Shown here one piece after another: positions 56,926 to 64,000 of a stretch of 64,000 nt of DNA (its first letter is position 1; every line of letters begins with the position of its first letter). Where the stretch lies: the NCBI RefSeq assembly GCF_014647795.1, contig NZ_BMPW01000010.1, positions 248,001-312,000 on the forward strand, read 5' to 3'. The notes beneath the pieces were generated by a model that was given only the letters and a program-made list of their open reading frames with translations, did not search any database and was not told where the DNA came from. This stretch comes from Actinoplanes campanulatus (lineage in GTDB: Bacteria > Actinomycetota > Actinomycetes > Mycobacteriales > Micromonosporaceae). The position numbers were made by a program, and so were the translations under genes.

Positions 56926-57600
56926 ATGTCTGACGCCCTGCTGGCCCGGGTGCGCAAGCTGCTCGCCATGGCCGAGGATCCGGCCTGTACGCCCGGCGAA
57001 GCCGAGGCGTTCACCGCGAAGGCCGCCGAGCTGATCGCCAAATACGGCGTCGACCAGGCGATGCTCGCCGCCGAGGATCCCACCGCGGACCCGGTGGGCG
57101 ACCGGGTCGTCACCGTCGATCCGCCCTACGCGCGGGACAAGGCCGGGCTGCTCGCCGCCGTGGCCGCCCCGATGCGCTGCCGGGTGGTCCATCTGGAGCG
57201 GCGCGGGCTGGCCCGCAGCCATCTCTTCGGGCACACGGCCGACCTGGAGCGGGTCGAGTTGCTCTTCACCTCTCTTCTGGTGCAGGCCGCACACGGCCTC
57301 GCCGCCAGCCCGGTGCCGGAGGGCGAGCACGCGGCGGCCTACCGCCGATCGTGGATGGCCGGTTACACCCAGGCGATCAGCGGGCGGCTCTGGGCGGCCG
57401 AACGATCCGCGGCCGCCGAGACGCCGGGCGCGGAGATCGTGCTCGTCGACCGGACCGACCTGGTCGAGCGCCGGCGCGACGAGGCCTACCCCCAACTGGC
57501 CCGGATGCGGCCGCGACGGTTGCGGGGCAGTGGAATCCTCCGCGGGTTCCAGGCCGGGCAGGTCGCCCACCTGGGCGGCACCGAGGTCACTTCGATTTGA
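56926..57600 (+). CDS. DUF2786 protein
   Basis: 224 residues. N-terminal DUF2786 (about 5-45, RVRKLLAMAEDPACTPGEAE) followed by a second conserved region with FGHTADLERVELLFTSLLVQ and SWMAGYTQAISGRL. Seen in many actinobacteria and phages; function unknown. The 3' end overlaps the convergent small gene by 14 bp. Confidence 0.85.
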   Translation: MSDALLARVRKLLAMAEDPACTPGEAEAFTAKAAELIAKYGVDQAMLAAEDPTADPVGDRVVTVDPPYARDKAGLLAAVAAPMRCRVVHLERRGLARSHLFGHTADLERVELLFTSLLVQAAHGLAASPVPEGEHAAAYRRSWMAGYTQAISGRLWAAERSAAAETPGAEIVLVDRTDLVERRRDEAYPQLARMRPRRLRGSGILRGFQAGQVAHLGGTEVTSI

Positions 57601-57895
57601 GGTAGAGGGCCTTCGCGTACTGAGCGGCGGCGGCGTTGTTATACATCGACGCCTGTGACATGAAGAAGCTGTTGTCGGCGATCGCGCGAGCCGCCTGTGA
57701 TGTGCCGGACCAGCGGATGTCCGCCTCCGCCTCGGAGAGGCCGCGAGCCTTGAACTGGCGGCGCATCGCCATCTTCCCGGCGCGGAACGCGTCGGCCGCC
57801 TCCTCCGCGCTCTTCATGCACGACAGCGCCTTCTCGCTGAGCGCCTCAGCAAGCGTGTAGGCCGCCTGCTCCGCATCGTTCGTGAAAGTCTGCAC
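57587..57895 (-). CDS. Small helical hypothetical protein, 102 aa
   Basis: GTG start 7 bp after GGAGG. Entirely helical-looking, starting VQTFTNDAEQAAYTLAEALS and containing IRWSGTSQAARAIADNSFFM. WXG100-like in size but without a clear WXG turn pair. No neighbouring secretion genes. Stop lies inside the end of the DUF2786 gene. Confidence 0.7.
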   Translation of the reverse strand: MQTFTNDAEQAAYTLAEALSEKALSCMKSAEEAADAFRAGKMAMRRQFKARGLSEAEADIRWSGTSQAARAIADNSFFMSQASMYNNAAAAQYAKALYLKSK

Positions 57896-58027
57896 GACGA
57901 CGCCTCCTCGCGTCCGGGTTGACCGATCCCGATAACACACTCTGGAGGAACGGGCGGGACCGTACAAGGCCCGTTTACGGGCCTGTGGACAACCGTATGC
58001 GGAGGCGCTGAGATAGCTTCTCGCTTC

Positions 58028-58423
58028 ATGACCGACGGGGAAGTGTTCGATGTGGAGCGGAATCGGCGCTGGCTCCTGCTTCTGGCGGTGGCCGCGGTCA
58101 CGCTGATCCTCGGAGCGGCCTCGGCCACCGGGGTCATGTACTACGCCGGCTGGCGGCACACGCCCGAGCGTGAGTTCACCGTCGCGGTGTACATGGTGCC
58201 GGACGCGACCGTGGCGGAGCGCACGGCGGTGCGGGAGGCGCTCGGCGGGTTGCCGGCCGTCGACGGGGTGCGGGTGGAGGACGAGGCTCTTCATCTGACC
58301 GCGCTGGGGCGTGACTTCGACTGCTCGCCGATTCCGGTGATCCGTGCGTCGGCGGGGGTGGACCGGGTGCGGGTCACGATGCGCCCGCTCGGCCGCCGGG
58401 TCGGGGCTGTGCTCGGCTGCTGA
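58028..58423 (+). CDS. Stand-alone FtsX extracellular-domain-like protein
   Basis: 131 residues. One TM segment (about 16-40), then a domain resembling the FtsX ECD: FTVAVYMVPDATVAERTAV and FDCSPIPVIRASAGVDRVRV. It lacks the FtsX permease helices, so it is not FtsX itself. Might modulate a peptidoglycan hydrolase, as the FtsX ECD does; inference. Confidence 0.7.
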   Translation: MTDGEVFDVERNRRWLLLLAVAAVTLILGAASATGVMYYAGWRHTPEREFTVAVYMVPDATVAERTAVREALGGLPAVDGVRVEDEALHLTALGRDFDCSPIPVIRASAGVDRVRVTMRPLGRRVGAVLGC

Positions 58424-58442
58424 CACACGTACGAAATGACTT

Positions 58443-58499
58443 AGTGACATGCGTCACTGGACACGGGTCAGCGCGCCGAAACGGTATCGTTCTACGATC
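58443..58499 (+). promoter_or_regulatory. Promoter region of RTX-like gene 1 with two palindromes
   Basis: GTGAC-ATGC-GTCAC (58444-58457) and AACGGTATCGTT (58480-58491, near-palindrome) followed by a -10-like TACGAT (58493-58498). The same order and spacing recur before RTX-like gene 3. Confidence 0.65.
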
Positions 58500-58547
58500 T
58501 TTCTCCGTGGACGGCTTCCGCCCGCTCTTGAACGGGGAGTTTTTTCG

Positions 58548-59642
58548 ATGTCTCTGATCAACCGCAAGACTCTTGCCGCTGTTGGCGCCACCGCCATCGC
58601 GATCGCCACCACCGCTCTCTTCGCGACCCCGGCTCAGGCGGCTTCGGCCGGCCTCGCCAAGGTCGTCGGCACCAAGACGGTCCAGTTCCAGGCCCTTCTC
58701 GGTAAGTCGAACTCGGTGAAGCTGACCATCTCCGGTCGCACCGTGACGATCACCGACAAGGTCGCCATCAAGGCCGGCAAGGGCTGCAAGTCGGTCAACT
58801 CGAAGAAGGTTCGCTGCACCACCAAGGTGAAGACCGCGAAGCTGAACGTCGCGCTGGGCGACAAGAACGACTACGTGCGCAACTACACCAACGTCTACAT
58901 GCTCGTCGACGCCGGCACCGGCAATGACACCGTGATCGGTGGCAACGCCAGCGAGGAGCTGCAGGGCGACTACGGCAACGACAAGCTCTACGGCAACGGC
59001 GGCAACGACAAGCTGTTCGGCGAGAGCGGCAACGACTACATCGTGGGCGGCGCCGGGAACGACCGGGCCGAGGGCTGGACGGGCGCCGACAAGATCTACG
59101 GCAACGCCGGTCTCGACAACCTTCACGGTGGGAGCGGGAACGACCTCCTCAACGGCGGCACCGAGGTGGACGTCCTCAGCGGTGCCGACGGCAACGACTA
59201 CCTCTACGGCGGCACCGGTGAGTACGTTTCCGGTGAGGACATCTACGGTGACACCTTCTACGGTGACGCGGGCAACGACGTGATCTACGGCGAGGGCGAC
59301 ACCGACATCATCGAGGGTGGCGCCGGCAACGACCGGATCTCGGCCGGTGCCGACCTGGACCTCGTTCGGGGTAACGAGGGCAACGACTACATCTGGGGTG
59401 ACGACGGCAACGACCTGCTCGCCGGCGACGACTACACCTCCTACGGCGGCACCTACCTCGCGATCGGCAGCGCCGCCGCGGCCGACCGGGTCAACGGTGG
59501 CAACAACTCGGACCTGTGCCTGGTGACGGGCTCTTCCACGACCAGCCTCTGCGAAGCGGTCGTGACCGACTCGGCGGGCCTCTCGGTGGCCGGCAAGTCC
59601 GACGACTTCTCCCGCTTCGCCAAGATCCGCGCGGCGAAGTAA
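58548..59642 (+). CDS. Secreted RTX-like calcium-binding repeat protein 1
   Basis: 364 residues. Sec signal peptide (MSLINRKTLAAVGATAIAIA... ending AQA), then a conserved ~95-residue beta domain (SGRTVTITDKVAIKAGKGCK, LGDKNDYV), then about 12 GGxGNDxLxG nonapeptides forming a calcium beta-roll, and a C-terminal cap with two Cys (DLCLV, TSLCEA). Unlike classical RTX toxins it carries a Sec signal rather than a type I signal. Role (surface, matrix or adhesion) unknown. GGGGAG precedes the ATG. Confidence 0.88.
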   Translation: MSLINRKTLAAVGATAIAIATTALFATPAQAASAGLAKVVGTKTVQFQALLGKSNSVKLTISGRTVTITDKVAIKAGKGCKSVNSKKVRCTTKVKTAKLNVALGDKNDYVRNYTNVYMLVDAGTGNDTVIGGNASEELQGDYGNDKLYGNGGNDKLFGESGNDYIVGGAGNDRAEGWTGADKIYGNAGLDNLHGGSGNDLLNGGTEVDVLSGADGNDYLYGGTGEYVSGEDIYGDTFYGDAGNDVIYGEGDTDIIEGGAGNDRISAGADLDLVRGNEGNDYIWGDDGNDLLAGDDYTSYGGTYLAIGSAAAADRVNGGNNSDLCLVTGSSTTSLCEAVVTDSAGLSVAGKSDDFSRFAKIRAAK

Positions 59643-59658
59643 GTAACACCGCTCTTTC

Positions 59659-59693
59659 GAACGGCCTGGCTGCTTCTCGCGGCCGGGCCGTTC
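59659..59693 (+). terminator. Hairpin after RTX-like gene 1
   Basis: 12-bp arms GAACGGCCTGGC and GCCGGGCCGTTC with one wobble pair, 11-nt loop, then CTTCGCTTC. Confidence 0.8.
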
Positions 59694-59732
59694 CTTCGCT
59701 TCTGTGGATCATCTGTTCGGCCGAGGCGCGTC

Positions 59733-59753
59733 GAAACGGTAGCGTTCTACGAT
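59733..59753 (+). promoter_or_regulatory. Promoter element of RTX-like gene 2
   Basis: GAAACGGTAGCGTTCTACGATC: near-palindrome AACGGTAGCGTT (59735-59746) and -10-like TACGAT (59748-59753). The upstream GTGAC/GTCAC palindrome of genes 1 and 3 is absent here. Confidence 0.6.
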
Positions 59754-59806
59754 CCTTGCCGATCTGTCGGCGGTGCCGGCCCTGACCAGTACTCACGGGG
59801 ATTCAC

Positions 59807-61045
59807 ATGTTCCTGATCAATCGCAGGACGCTGGCCGTCATCGGCGCCAGCGCCGCCGCGGTCGCTTCCACCGCCTTCCTCGGCGCGCCCGCGCAGGCGG
59901 CCGCCGGTGGTGCGGCCAAGGTCGTCGGCAGCAAGACCGTCCAGTTCCGGGCCGTCACCGGCAAGGCCAACGGCCTCACCATCACCATCTCCGGCCGGAC
60001 CGTCACCCTCGACGACAAGGTCGCCATCACCCCCGGCAAGGGCTGCAAGGCCGTCTCCGGGGACCGGACCAAGGTCCGCTGCACCACCTCGGCCAAGACC
60101 GCGAAGCTCGACGTCAACCTCGGCGACAAGAACGACTGGGTGCGCAACAAGACCTCGGTCTACCTGCTGGCCACCGGCAGCCTGGGCAACGACACCCTGA
60201 TCGGCGGCGCGGCGGGCGAGGAACTGCGCGGTGGTGGCGGCAACGACACCCTGTACGGCAACGGCGGCATCGACAAGCTGTACGGCGAGGGCGGCAACGA
60301 CACCCCGCGCGGCGGGACCGGCGACGACCAGATCTATGCGGGCACCGGCAACGACCGGGCGTACGGCGAGGCCGGCGTCGACATCATCGAGGGCGCGAGC
60401 GGAAGCGACGTCGTGCTCGGCGGTGCAGGGGGCGACCTCATCAGGGGCGGCTCCGGCAACGACAGCATCTACGGCGAGGCCGGCGAGGACTTCCTGGTCG
60501 GTGAGGACGGCGACGACCGGATCCTCGGTGGCGCCGACGCCGATTCGGTCCTGGCCGGTGCGGGCCGGGACGTCGTCTACGCGGGTGCCGGTGAGGTGAC
60601 CTTCACCGACGAGGAGGGCGAGTTCGTCTTCGGCGACTATGTCGACGGCGGTGCGGGCGACGACCGGCTGTTCGGTGAGGGCGACGTCGACGTCCTGTTC
60701 GGATCCGAGGGCGACGACCTGATCGATGCCGGCACCGGTGACGACGTCGCGTTCGGCGAGGGCGGCAACGACGCGATCTACGGCAGCGACGGCGACGACA
60801 TCCTGGTGAACGAGGATGTCGACGAGAACGACGCGCCGATCGGCAGCGCCACCGCGACCGACCTGGTCAACGGCGGCGCCCACGCGACCATCGGCGACAT
60901 CTGCCTGGTGACCCCGGGCGCCCGGACCGCCGGTTGCGAGCTCTTCGAGTTCCCCGAGAAGACGGGCGCCCTCTCGGTTGCCCCGTCGGCGGAGGTCGCC
61001 ACGATCCTCGACCGGGTTGCGAAGATCCGGGCCTCGCACTCCTGA
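59807..61045 (+). CDS. Secreted RTX-like calcium-binding repeat protein 2
   Basis: 412 residues, same plan as protein 1: signal peptide ending AQAAA, N-terminal domain (SGRTVTLDDKVAITPGKGCK, LGDKNDWVRN), and the longest repeat region of the four. The repeats are interrupted by an acidic insert (FTDEEGEFVFGDYVDGG). C-terminal cap with Cys pair (DICLVTPG, AGCELFEF). More acidic than its paralogues. Confidence 0.88.
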   Translation: MFLINRRTLAVIGASAAAVASTAFLGAPAQAAAGGAAKVVGSKTVQFRAVTGKANGLTITISGRTVTLDDKVAITPGKGCKAVSGDRTKVRCTTSAKTAKLDVNLGDKNDWVRNKTSVYLLATGSLGNDTLIGGAAGEELRGGGGNDTLYGNGGIDKLYGEGGNDTPRGGTGDDQIYAGTGNDRAYGEAGVDIIEGASGSDVVLGGAGGDLIRGGSGNDSIYGEAGEDFLVGEDGDDRILGGADADSVLAGAGRDVVYAGAGEVTFTDEEGEFVFGDYVDGGAGDDRLFGEGDVDVLFGSEGDDLIDAGTGDDVAFGEGGNDAIYGSDGDDILVNEDVDENDAPIGSATATDLVNGGAHATIGDICLVTPGARTAGCELFEFPEKTGALSVAPSAEVATILDRVAKIRASHS

Positions 61046-61054
61046 TGTCAGTCC

Positions 61055-61109
61055 AGTGACGTGAGTCACTGAATAAAGGCATGACGTCGAAACGGTACCG
61101 TTCTATTAT
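61055..61109 (+). promoter_or_regulatory. Promoter region of RTX-like gene 3 with two palindromes
   Basis: GTGAC-GTGA-GTCAC (61056-61069), then perfect 12-bp palindrome AACGGTACCGTT (61091-61102) and a consensus -10, TATTAT (61104-61109). The two palindromes start 35 bp apart, versus 36 bp before gene 1. Confidence 0.7.
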
Positions 61110-61161
61110 CATCGGCATCACTGGCTGGGCTTCCGGCCGGGTTCATCACGGGGGTTCCTAC

Positions 61162-62226
61162 ATGTACCTGCCCAACCGCAAGTTCCTCGCCATGATCGGC
61201 GCGACCGCCGCGGCCGTCGGCTCCACCGCTCTGCTCGCCGCCCCGGCCCAGGCCGCCGCGGTCGGCTCGGCGAAGGTCGACGCGTACGGCGTGGTCAGCT
61301 TCGCTGCCTCGACGGGCAAGACCAACGGGCTCACCATCACCGTCTCCGGCCAGACCGTCACCCTCGACGACCTGGTCACCATCAAGGCCGGCGCCGGGTG
61401 TGCCGCGGTCGCCGGTGACAAGACCAAGGTCACCTGCACTGCCACGAAGATCAGCTCCCTCTCCGTCAGCCTCGGCGACAAGAACGACTGGGTCAAGAAC
61501 AAGACCGCGTTCGGGATCTCCATCGACGGCGGCGCCGGCAACGACACTCTCGCCGGCGGCTCGGCGAACGACCGCATCGTCGGCGGCAGCGGCAACGACA
61601 AGATCTACGGCGGCGCCGGCGGCGAGGTCATCTACGGCAACTCCGGCAACGACATCGTCTACGGCGGTGCGGGCCCGGACAACGTCTCCGGCGGCACCGG
61701 CAACGACAAGATCTACGGCCAGGACGGCGACGACCAGGTGTACGGCGGGTCCGGCACGGACCTGATCAACGGCGCCGCGGGCCGGGACCGCCTGCACGGT
61801 GGCGCGGGCGCCGACAAGATTTACGCGGGCGCCGGCACCGGCACCGCGACCGAATTCGGCGACCAGGTCTGGGGCGACTCCGGCAACGACACCATCTACG
61901 GTGAGGCCGGCGATGACGAGATCAACGCCGGCTCCGGCAACGACATCGTCGACGCCGGCTCCGGTGACGACGGCGTGCTCGGCCAGTCCGGCAACGACAC
62001 GATCAAGGGTGGCTCCGGCGACGACCTCCTCGCCGGTGAGAGCATCAACGACCAGATCAAGGCCGTCGGCAGCGCCAAGGCCAAGGACAACCTGAGCGGC
62101 GGCTCCGGCGTCGACCTCTGCCTGGTGCTCAAGAGCGGCAAGGCGTCCTGCGAGTACAAGTCCTTCCAGGACTACATCGGCAACCTCTCCGCGTCCCGCG
62201 CGGCCGTCATCGGCCGCCTCGGCTGA
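61162..62226 (+). CDS. Secreted RTX-like calcium-binding repeat protein 3
   Basis: 354 residues, same plan: signal peptide ending AQAAA, N-terminal domain (SGQTVTLDDLVTIKAGAGC, LGDKNDWVKN), about 13 GGxGNDxIYGG repeats and a cap with Cys pair (DLCLVLKSG, SCEYKSF). ATG follows GGGGG. Confidence 0.88.
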   Translation: MYLPNRKFLAMIGATAAAVGSTALLAAPAQAAAVGSAKVDAYGVVSFAASTGKTNGLTITVSGQTVTLDDLVTIKAGAGCAAVAGDKTKVTCTATKISSLSVSLGDKNDWVKNKTAFGISIDGGAGNDTLAGGSANDRIVGGSGNDKIYGGAGGEVIYGNSGNDIVYGGAGPDNVSGGTGNDKIYGQDGDDQVYGGSGTDLINGAAGRDRLHGGAGADKIYAGAGTGTATEFGDQVWGDSGNDTIYGEAGDDEINAGSGNDIVDAGSGDDGVLGQSGNDTIKGGSGDDLLAGESINDQIKAVGSAKAKDNLSGGSGVDLCLVLKSGKASCEYKSFQDYIGNLSASRAAVIGRLG

Positions 62227-62245
62227 TCATCTCGCTCCATCGGGA

Positions 62246-62274
62246 CGGCCCGGCCGCGTTCAGCGGCCGGGCCG
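62246..62274 (+). terminator. Hairpin after RTX-like gene 3
   Basis: 12-bp perfect arms CGGCCCGGCCGC and complement, loop GTTCA, then CTTCCCTTTCC. Convergent with the gene at 62302. Confidence 0.85.
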
Positions 62275-62301
62275 CTTCCCTTTCCAAGAGCAGAACCGAG
62301 A

Positions 62302-62613
62302 TCAGTACGACGACGACGGGTCGAATCCGAGGGCGTTGATGATCGTCGTGACGAGGAGCGCGATGGCCATCCCGATGGCGATGAAGACGGCCATCCCGAT
62401 CAGCGCCACCACCACGCTCTTCCCGGCACCGAGCAGATCCCCGCGCATGATCTTGCCGTAGTCGGTCCGCGCCCACACGATCGGCGGCAACTTGCCGCCG
62501 CCGGCCGGGCCGGACGAGGCCGTCCCCGTGGGTATCGGGGCATCATGACTCGACCCGATCCGGTAGCCGTTCTTCTCCCCGGAACCTTTGGCTGACGAAG
62601 TCCCCTGCACCAT
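62302..62613 (-). CDS. Single-TM hypothetical protein, 103 aa
   Basis: ATG 7 bp after AGGAGG. Polar Gly/Ser/Pro-rich N-terminal half, then one TM helix (VVVALIGMAVFIAIGMAIAL region) and a short tail ending DPSSSY. Family not recognised; convergent with RTX-like gene 3. Confidence 0.7.
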   Translation of the reverse strand: MVQGTSSAKGSGEKNGYRIGSSHDAPIPTGTASSGPAGGGKLPPIVWARTDYGKIMRGDLLGAGKSVVVALIGMAVFIAIGMAIALLVTTIINALGFDPSSSY

Positions 62614-63052
62614 GATGCCGCCTCCTTGGCCACAACCAGCGCGATAGTTGTCCCTCACATCGGCAGGGAACAGGCACGCCAACAGGGGCCGTTCGACCCG
62701 TCTTCGCCGCTGGATCCCAGCCCGCAGCGAGAGCCGCCCTGAGATCCACTTCGGTTTGTGCAGAGCCCGGGGGATGGCGAAGCCCTCAACCGCGTAATCG
62801 CGGGTGGGGCCTGTCCCGTCGGCCACGTCTCCGTACTCCAGGTCGTGATCACACCAGTTCCCGCAGCTGATCCTCGTCGAGGCGGAACCGGCTGCCCGCC
62901 GCCTGCCTCCGGACCTGCTCCCGCTTCGCCTGCGCCGGCGCGGTCAGGCCACCCCTGTCGGGATACCTCACGGGGTGACACGAAAACGGGAGATGAGCCG
63001 ACCTCACGTCCTCATAGGATATTTCGTATCCACAGCTAAGGACGGGGTTCTG
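62614..63052. other. Intergenic region upstream of RTX-like gene 4
   Basis: About 440 bp with no supported gene. It contains GGATA-TTTCG-TATCC (63017-63031), a short inverted repeat 22 bp before the gene 4 start, and ACGAAAACGG near 62976, a weak echo of the element before genes 1-3. The full palindrome is missing, so gene 4 is probably regulated differently. Confidence 0.45.
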
Positions 63053-63799
63053 ATGTTCAGTCTCAACCGTAAGAAGCTCGCCGCGATCGGTATAGTTGCC
63101 GCCGCCACGACCGCTCTCCTTGCCTCTCCGGCACAGGCCTCTACGACTGCCAAGGCCGAGGTTGTGGGAAAGAACAGCACCACCGTCCGGTTCACCGCGG
63201 CCGGTGGCCAGGCGAACTCTCTGGTCATCACGATCTCAGGCCGGACGATCACTCTGAACGACAATGTCGCCATCAAGGCCGGCAAGGGCTGCAAGGCGGT
63301 CAAGGGCGACAAGACCAAGGTCAAATGCACCACCAAGAAGAAGCCGACCCGACTCACCGTCACGCTTGGTGACAAGAACGACTTCGTCGACAATGAGACC
63401 GCGGTTCCCCTGACCGCCAACGGTGGTGCTGGCAACGACACCGTCTTCGGCGGGAACGGTAACGACACCCTCAACGGCGGTGACGGTGTCGACGACGTGC
63501 AGGGTGGTGCCGGCAACGACACCCTCCGTGGCGGTCGCGGTGATGACCATGTTGAAGGCGGCTCGGGCAAGGACAAGCTGTACGGCGAGGCCGGCAACGA
63601 CGACCTGATCGGTGGCGACCTCGACGGCGAGATGTCCGACGGCGCCGACACCATCTACGGCGGCGCGGGCAACGACTTCCTGCTCGGGGGCTACGGCAAC
63701 GACACCCTTTACGGCAACGCGGGCAACGACAACCTGCTCGGTGGCGCCGGCAAGGACAAGCTGGTCGGTGGTCCCGGCGAGGACGCCGCCACCCAGTAG
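63053..63799 (+). CDS. Secreted RTX-like calcium-binding repeat protein 4
   Basis: 248 residues, the shortest copy. Signal peptide (MFSLNRKKLAAIGIVAAATT... ending AQA), N-terminal domain (SGRTITLNDNVAIKAGKGCK, LGDKNDFVDN) and about 10 GGxGNDxLxG repeats. The C-terminal Cys cap of the other three is absent; it ends after GGPGEDAATQ, so it may be a truncated paralogue. ATG after AAGGACGGGG. Confidence 0.87.
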   Translation: MFSLNRKKLAAIGIVAAATTALLASPAQASTTAKAEVVGKNSTTVRFTAAGGQANSLVITISGRTITLNDNVAIKAGKGCKAVKGDKTKVKCTTKKKPTRLTVTLGDKNDFVDNETAVPLTANGGAGNDTVFGGNGNDTLNGGDGVDDVQGGAGNDTLRGGRGDDHVEGGSGKDKLYGEAGNDDLIGGDLDGEMSDGADTIYGGAGNDFLLGGYGNDTLYGNAGNDNLLGGAGKDKLVGGPGEDAATQ

Positions 63800-63813
63800 T
63801 ACCGCCGGCACAG

Positions 63814-63843
63814 GGGCCCGGGCCGCGCCAGCCAACCGGGCCC
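63814..63843 (+). terminator. Possible hairpin after RTX-like gene 4
   Basis: 8-bp arms GGGCCCGG and CCGGGCCC with a 14-nt loop, 14 bp after the stop codon. Confidence 0.5.
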
Positions 63844-63901
63844 TCGTTGCCCGCTCTCGCGTGAATGGGTTCTCGTCCGGGCGGTTAGGCGGGTGTCCAG
63901 C

Positions 63902-64000
63902 AAGGGTGGTGATCAGCCGGTAGTCACCGATGGTCGTGCCGGTGCTGGTCTTGACCGTGATCCGGGCGTCGATGACCCGCACCCAAAGGGTTGAAACGGC
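63902..64000 (-). pseudogene. Fragment of an IS4-type transposase
   Basis: The minus strand reads VRVIDARITVKTSTGTTIGD followed by YRLITTL, a pattern like the IS4-family transposase segment that precedes the catalytic Glu helix. Right after TTL the similarity stops and the frame runs on into the RTX gene 4 terminator region, so the 3' end is lost. It continues past the right edge. Judged from memory of the family. Confidence 0.45.

Noticed and set aside
62758-63039. Open frame before RTX-like gene 4
   Set aside because: Arg/Pro-rich translation, no ribosome site, and it covers the likely promoter of gene 4.
58900-63790. Regular short DNA repeats that could suggest CRISPR or satellite arrays
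   Set aside because: They are in frame and encode GGxGNDxLxG calcium-binding nonapeptides; no conserved direct repeat with unique spacers.

Overview
The window is one block of very GC-rich actinobacterial chromosome. It most resembles the family Micromonosporaceae (Actinoplanes-like). That assignment is inference from strongly G/C-biased third codon positions, frequent GTG starts, an HspR-type HAIR operator before clpB, a BldC regulator, DUF3073 and DUF3151 proteins, and gene orders I recall from Streptomyces and Mycobacterium (purF-purM-DUF3073-valine dehydrogenase-bldC; dedA/fba/DUF3151/purA). No rRNA, tRNA, prophage or CRISPR array was seen. One transposase remnant lies at the right edge.

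Layout. 1-2.4 kb: a minus-strand MFS / KhtT-like / KhtU-like set. 2.45-5.1 kb: clpB with its HAIR operator. 5.1-8.3 kb: two proline-rich membrane proteins, then an unexplained stretch of lower GC. 8.3-10.5 kb: an ArsR regulator, a class II aldolase and a DedA protein. 10.5-14.4 kb: the Pnkp-Hen1 RNA repair pair in an overlapping operon. 14.4-21.5 kb: fructose-bisphosphate aldolase, a LOG-like protein, an ADP-ribosylglycohydrolase, DUF3151 and a MinD/ParA-like ATPase. 21.6-27.5 kb: a LacI regulator facing a sugar ABC importer (binding protein and two permeases) that ends in a GH127 beta-L-arabinofuranosidase.

27.7-47.2 kb is rich in purine synthesis genes: purA, purD, purB, purS-purQ-purL, purF and purM. 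Between them sit a DAG-kinase-like gene coupled to purA, a two-component system, an HTH/MFS pair, a secreted trypsin-like protease and a large surface protein with a Tyr/Gly/Gln-rich tail. Between purM and DUF3073 lies the most interesting locus: a radical SAM/SPASM enzyme overlapping a 75-residue peptide whose C-terminus is packed with aromatic-X-Asn motifs. This is a probable cyclophane-forming RiPP system.

49-58.4 kb carries valine dehydrogenase, bldC, a PPOX-type oxidoreductase, a methyltransferase coupled to the tRNA 2'-phosphotransferase KptA/Tpt1, a PrsW-type membrane protease and several small proteins. 58.5-63.8 kb holds four paralogous secreted RTX-like repeat proteins. Three of them share a promoter design with a 12-bp palindrome beside the -10 box. 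Most transcription units end in clear GC-rich hairpins, and many neighbouring genes overlap by ATGA/GTGA, which indicates translational coupling.
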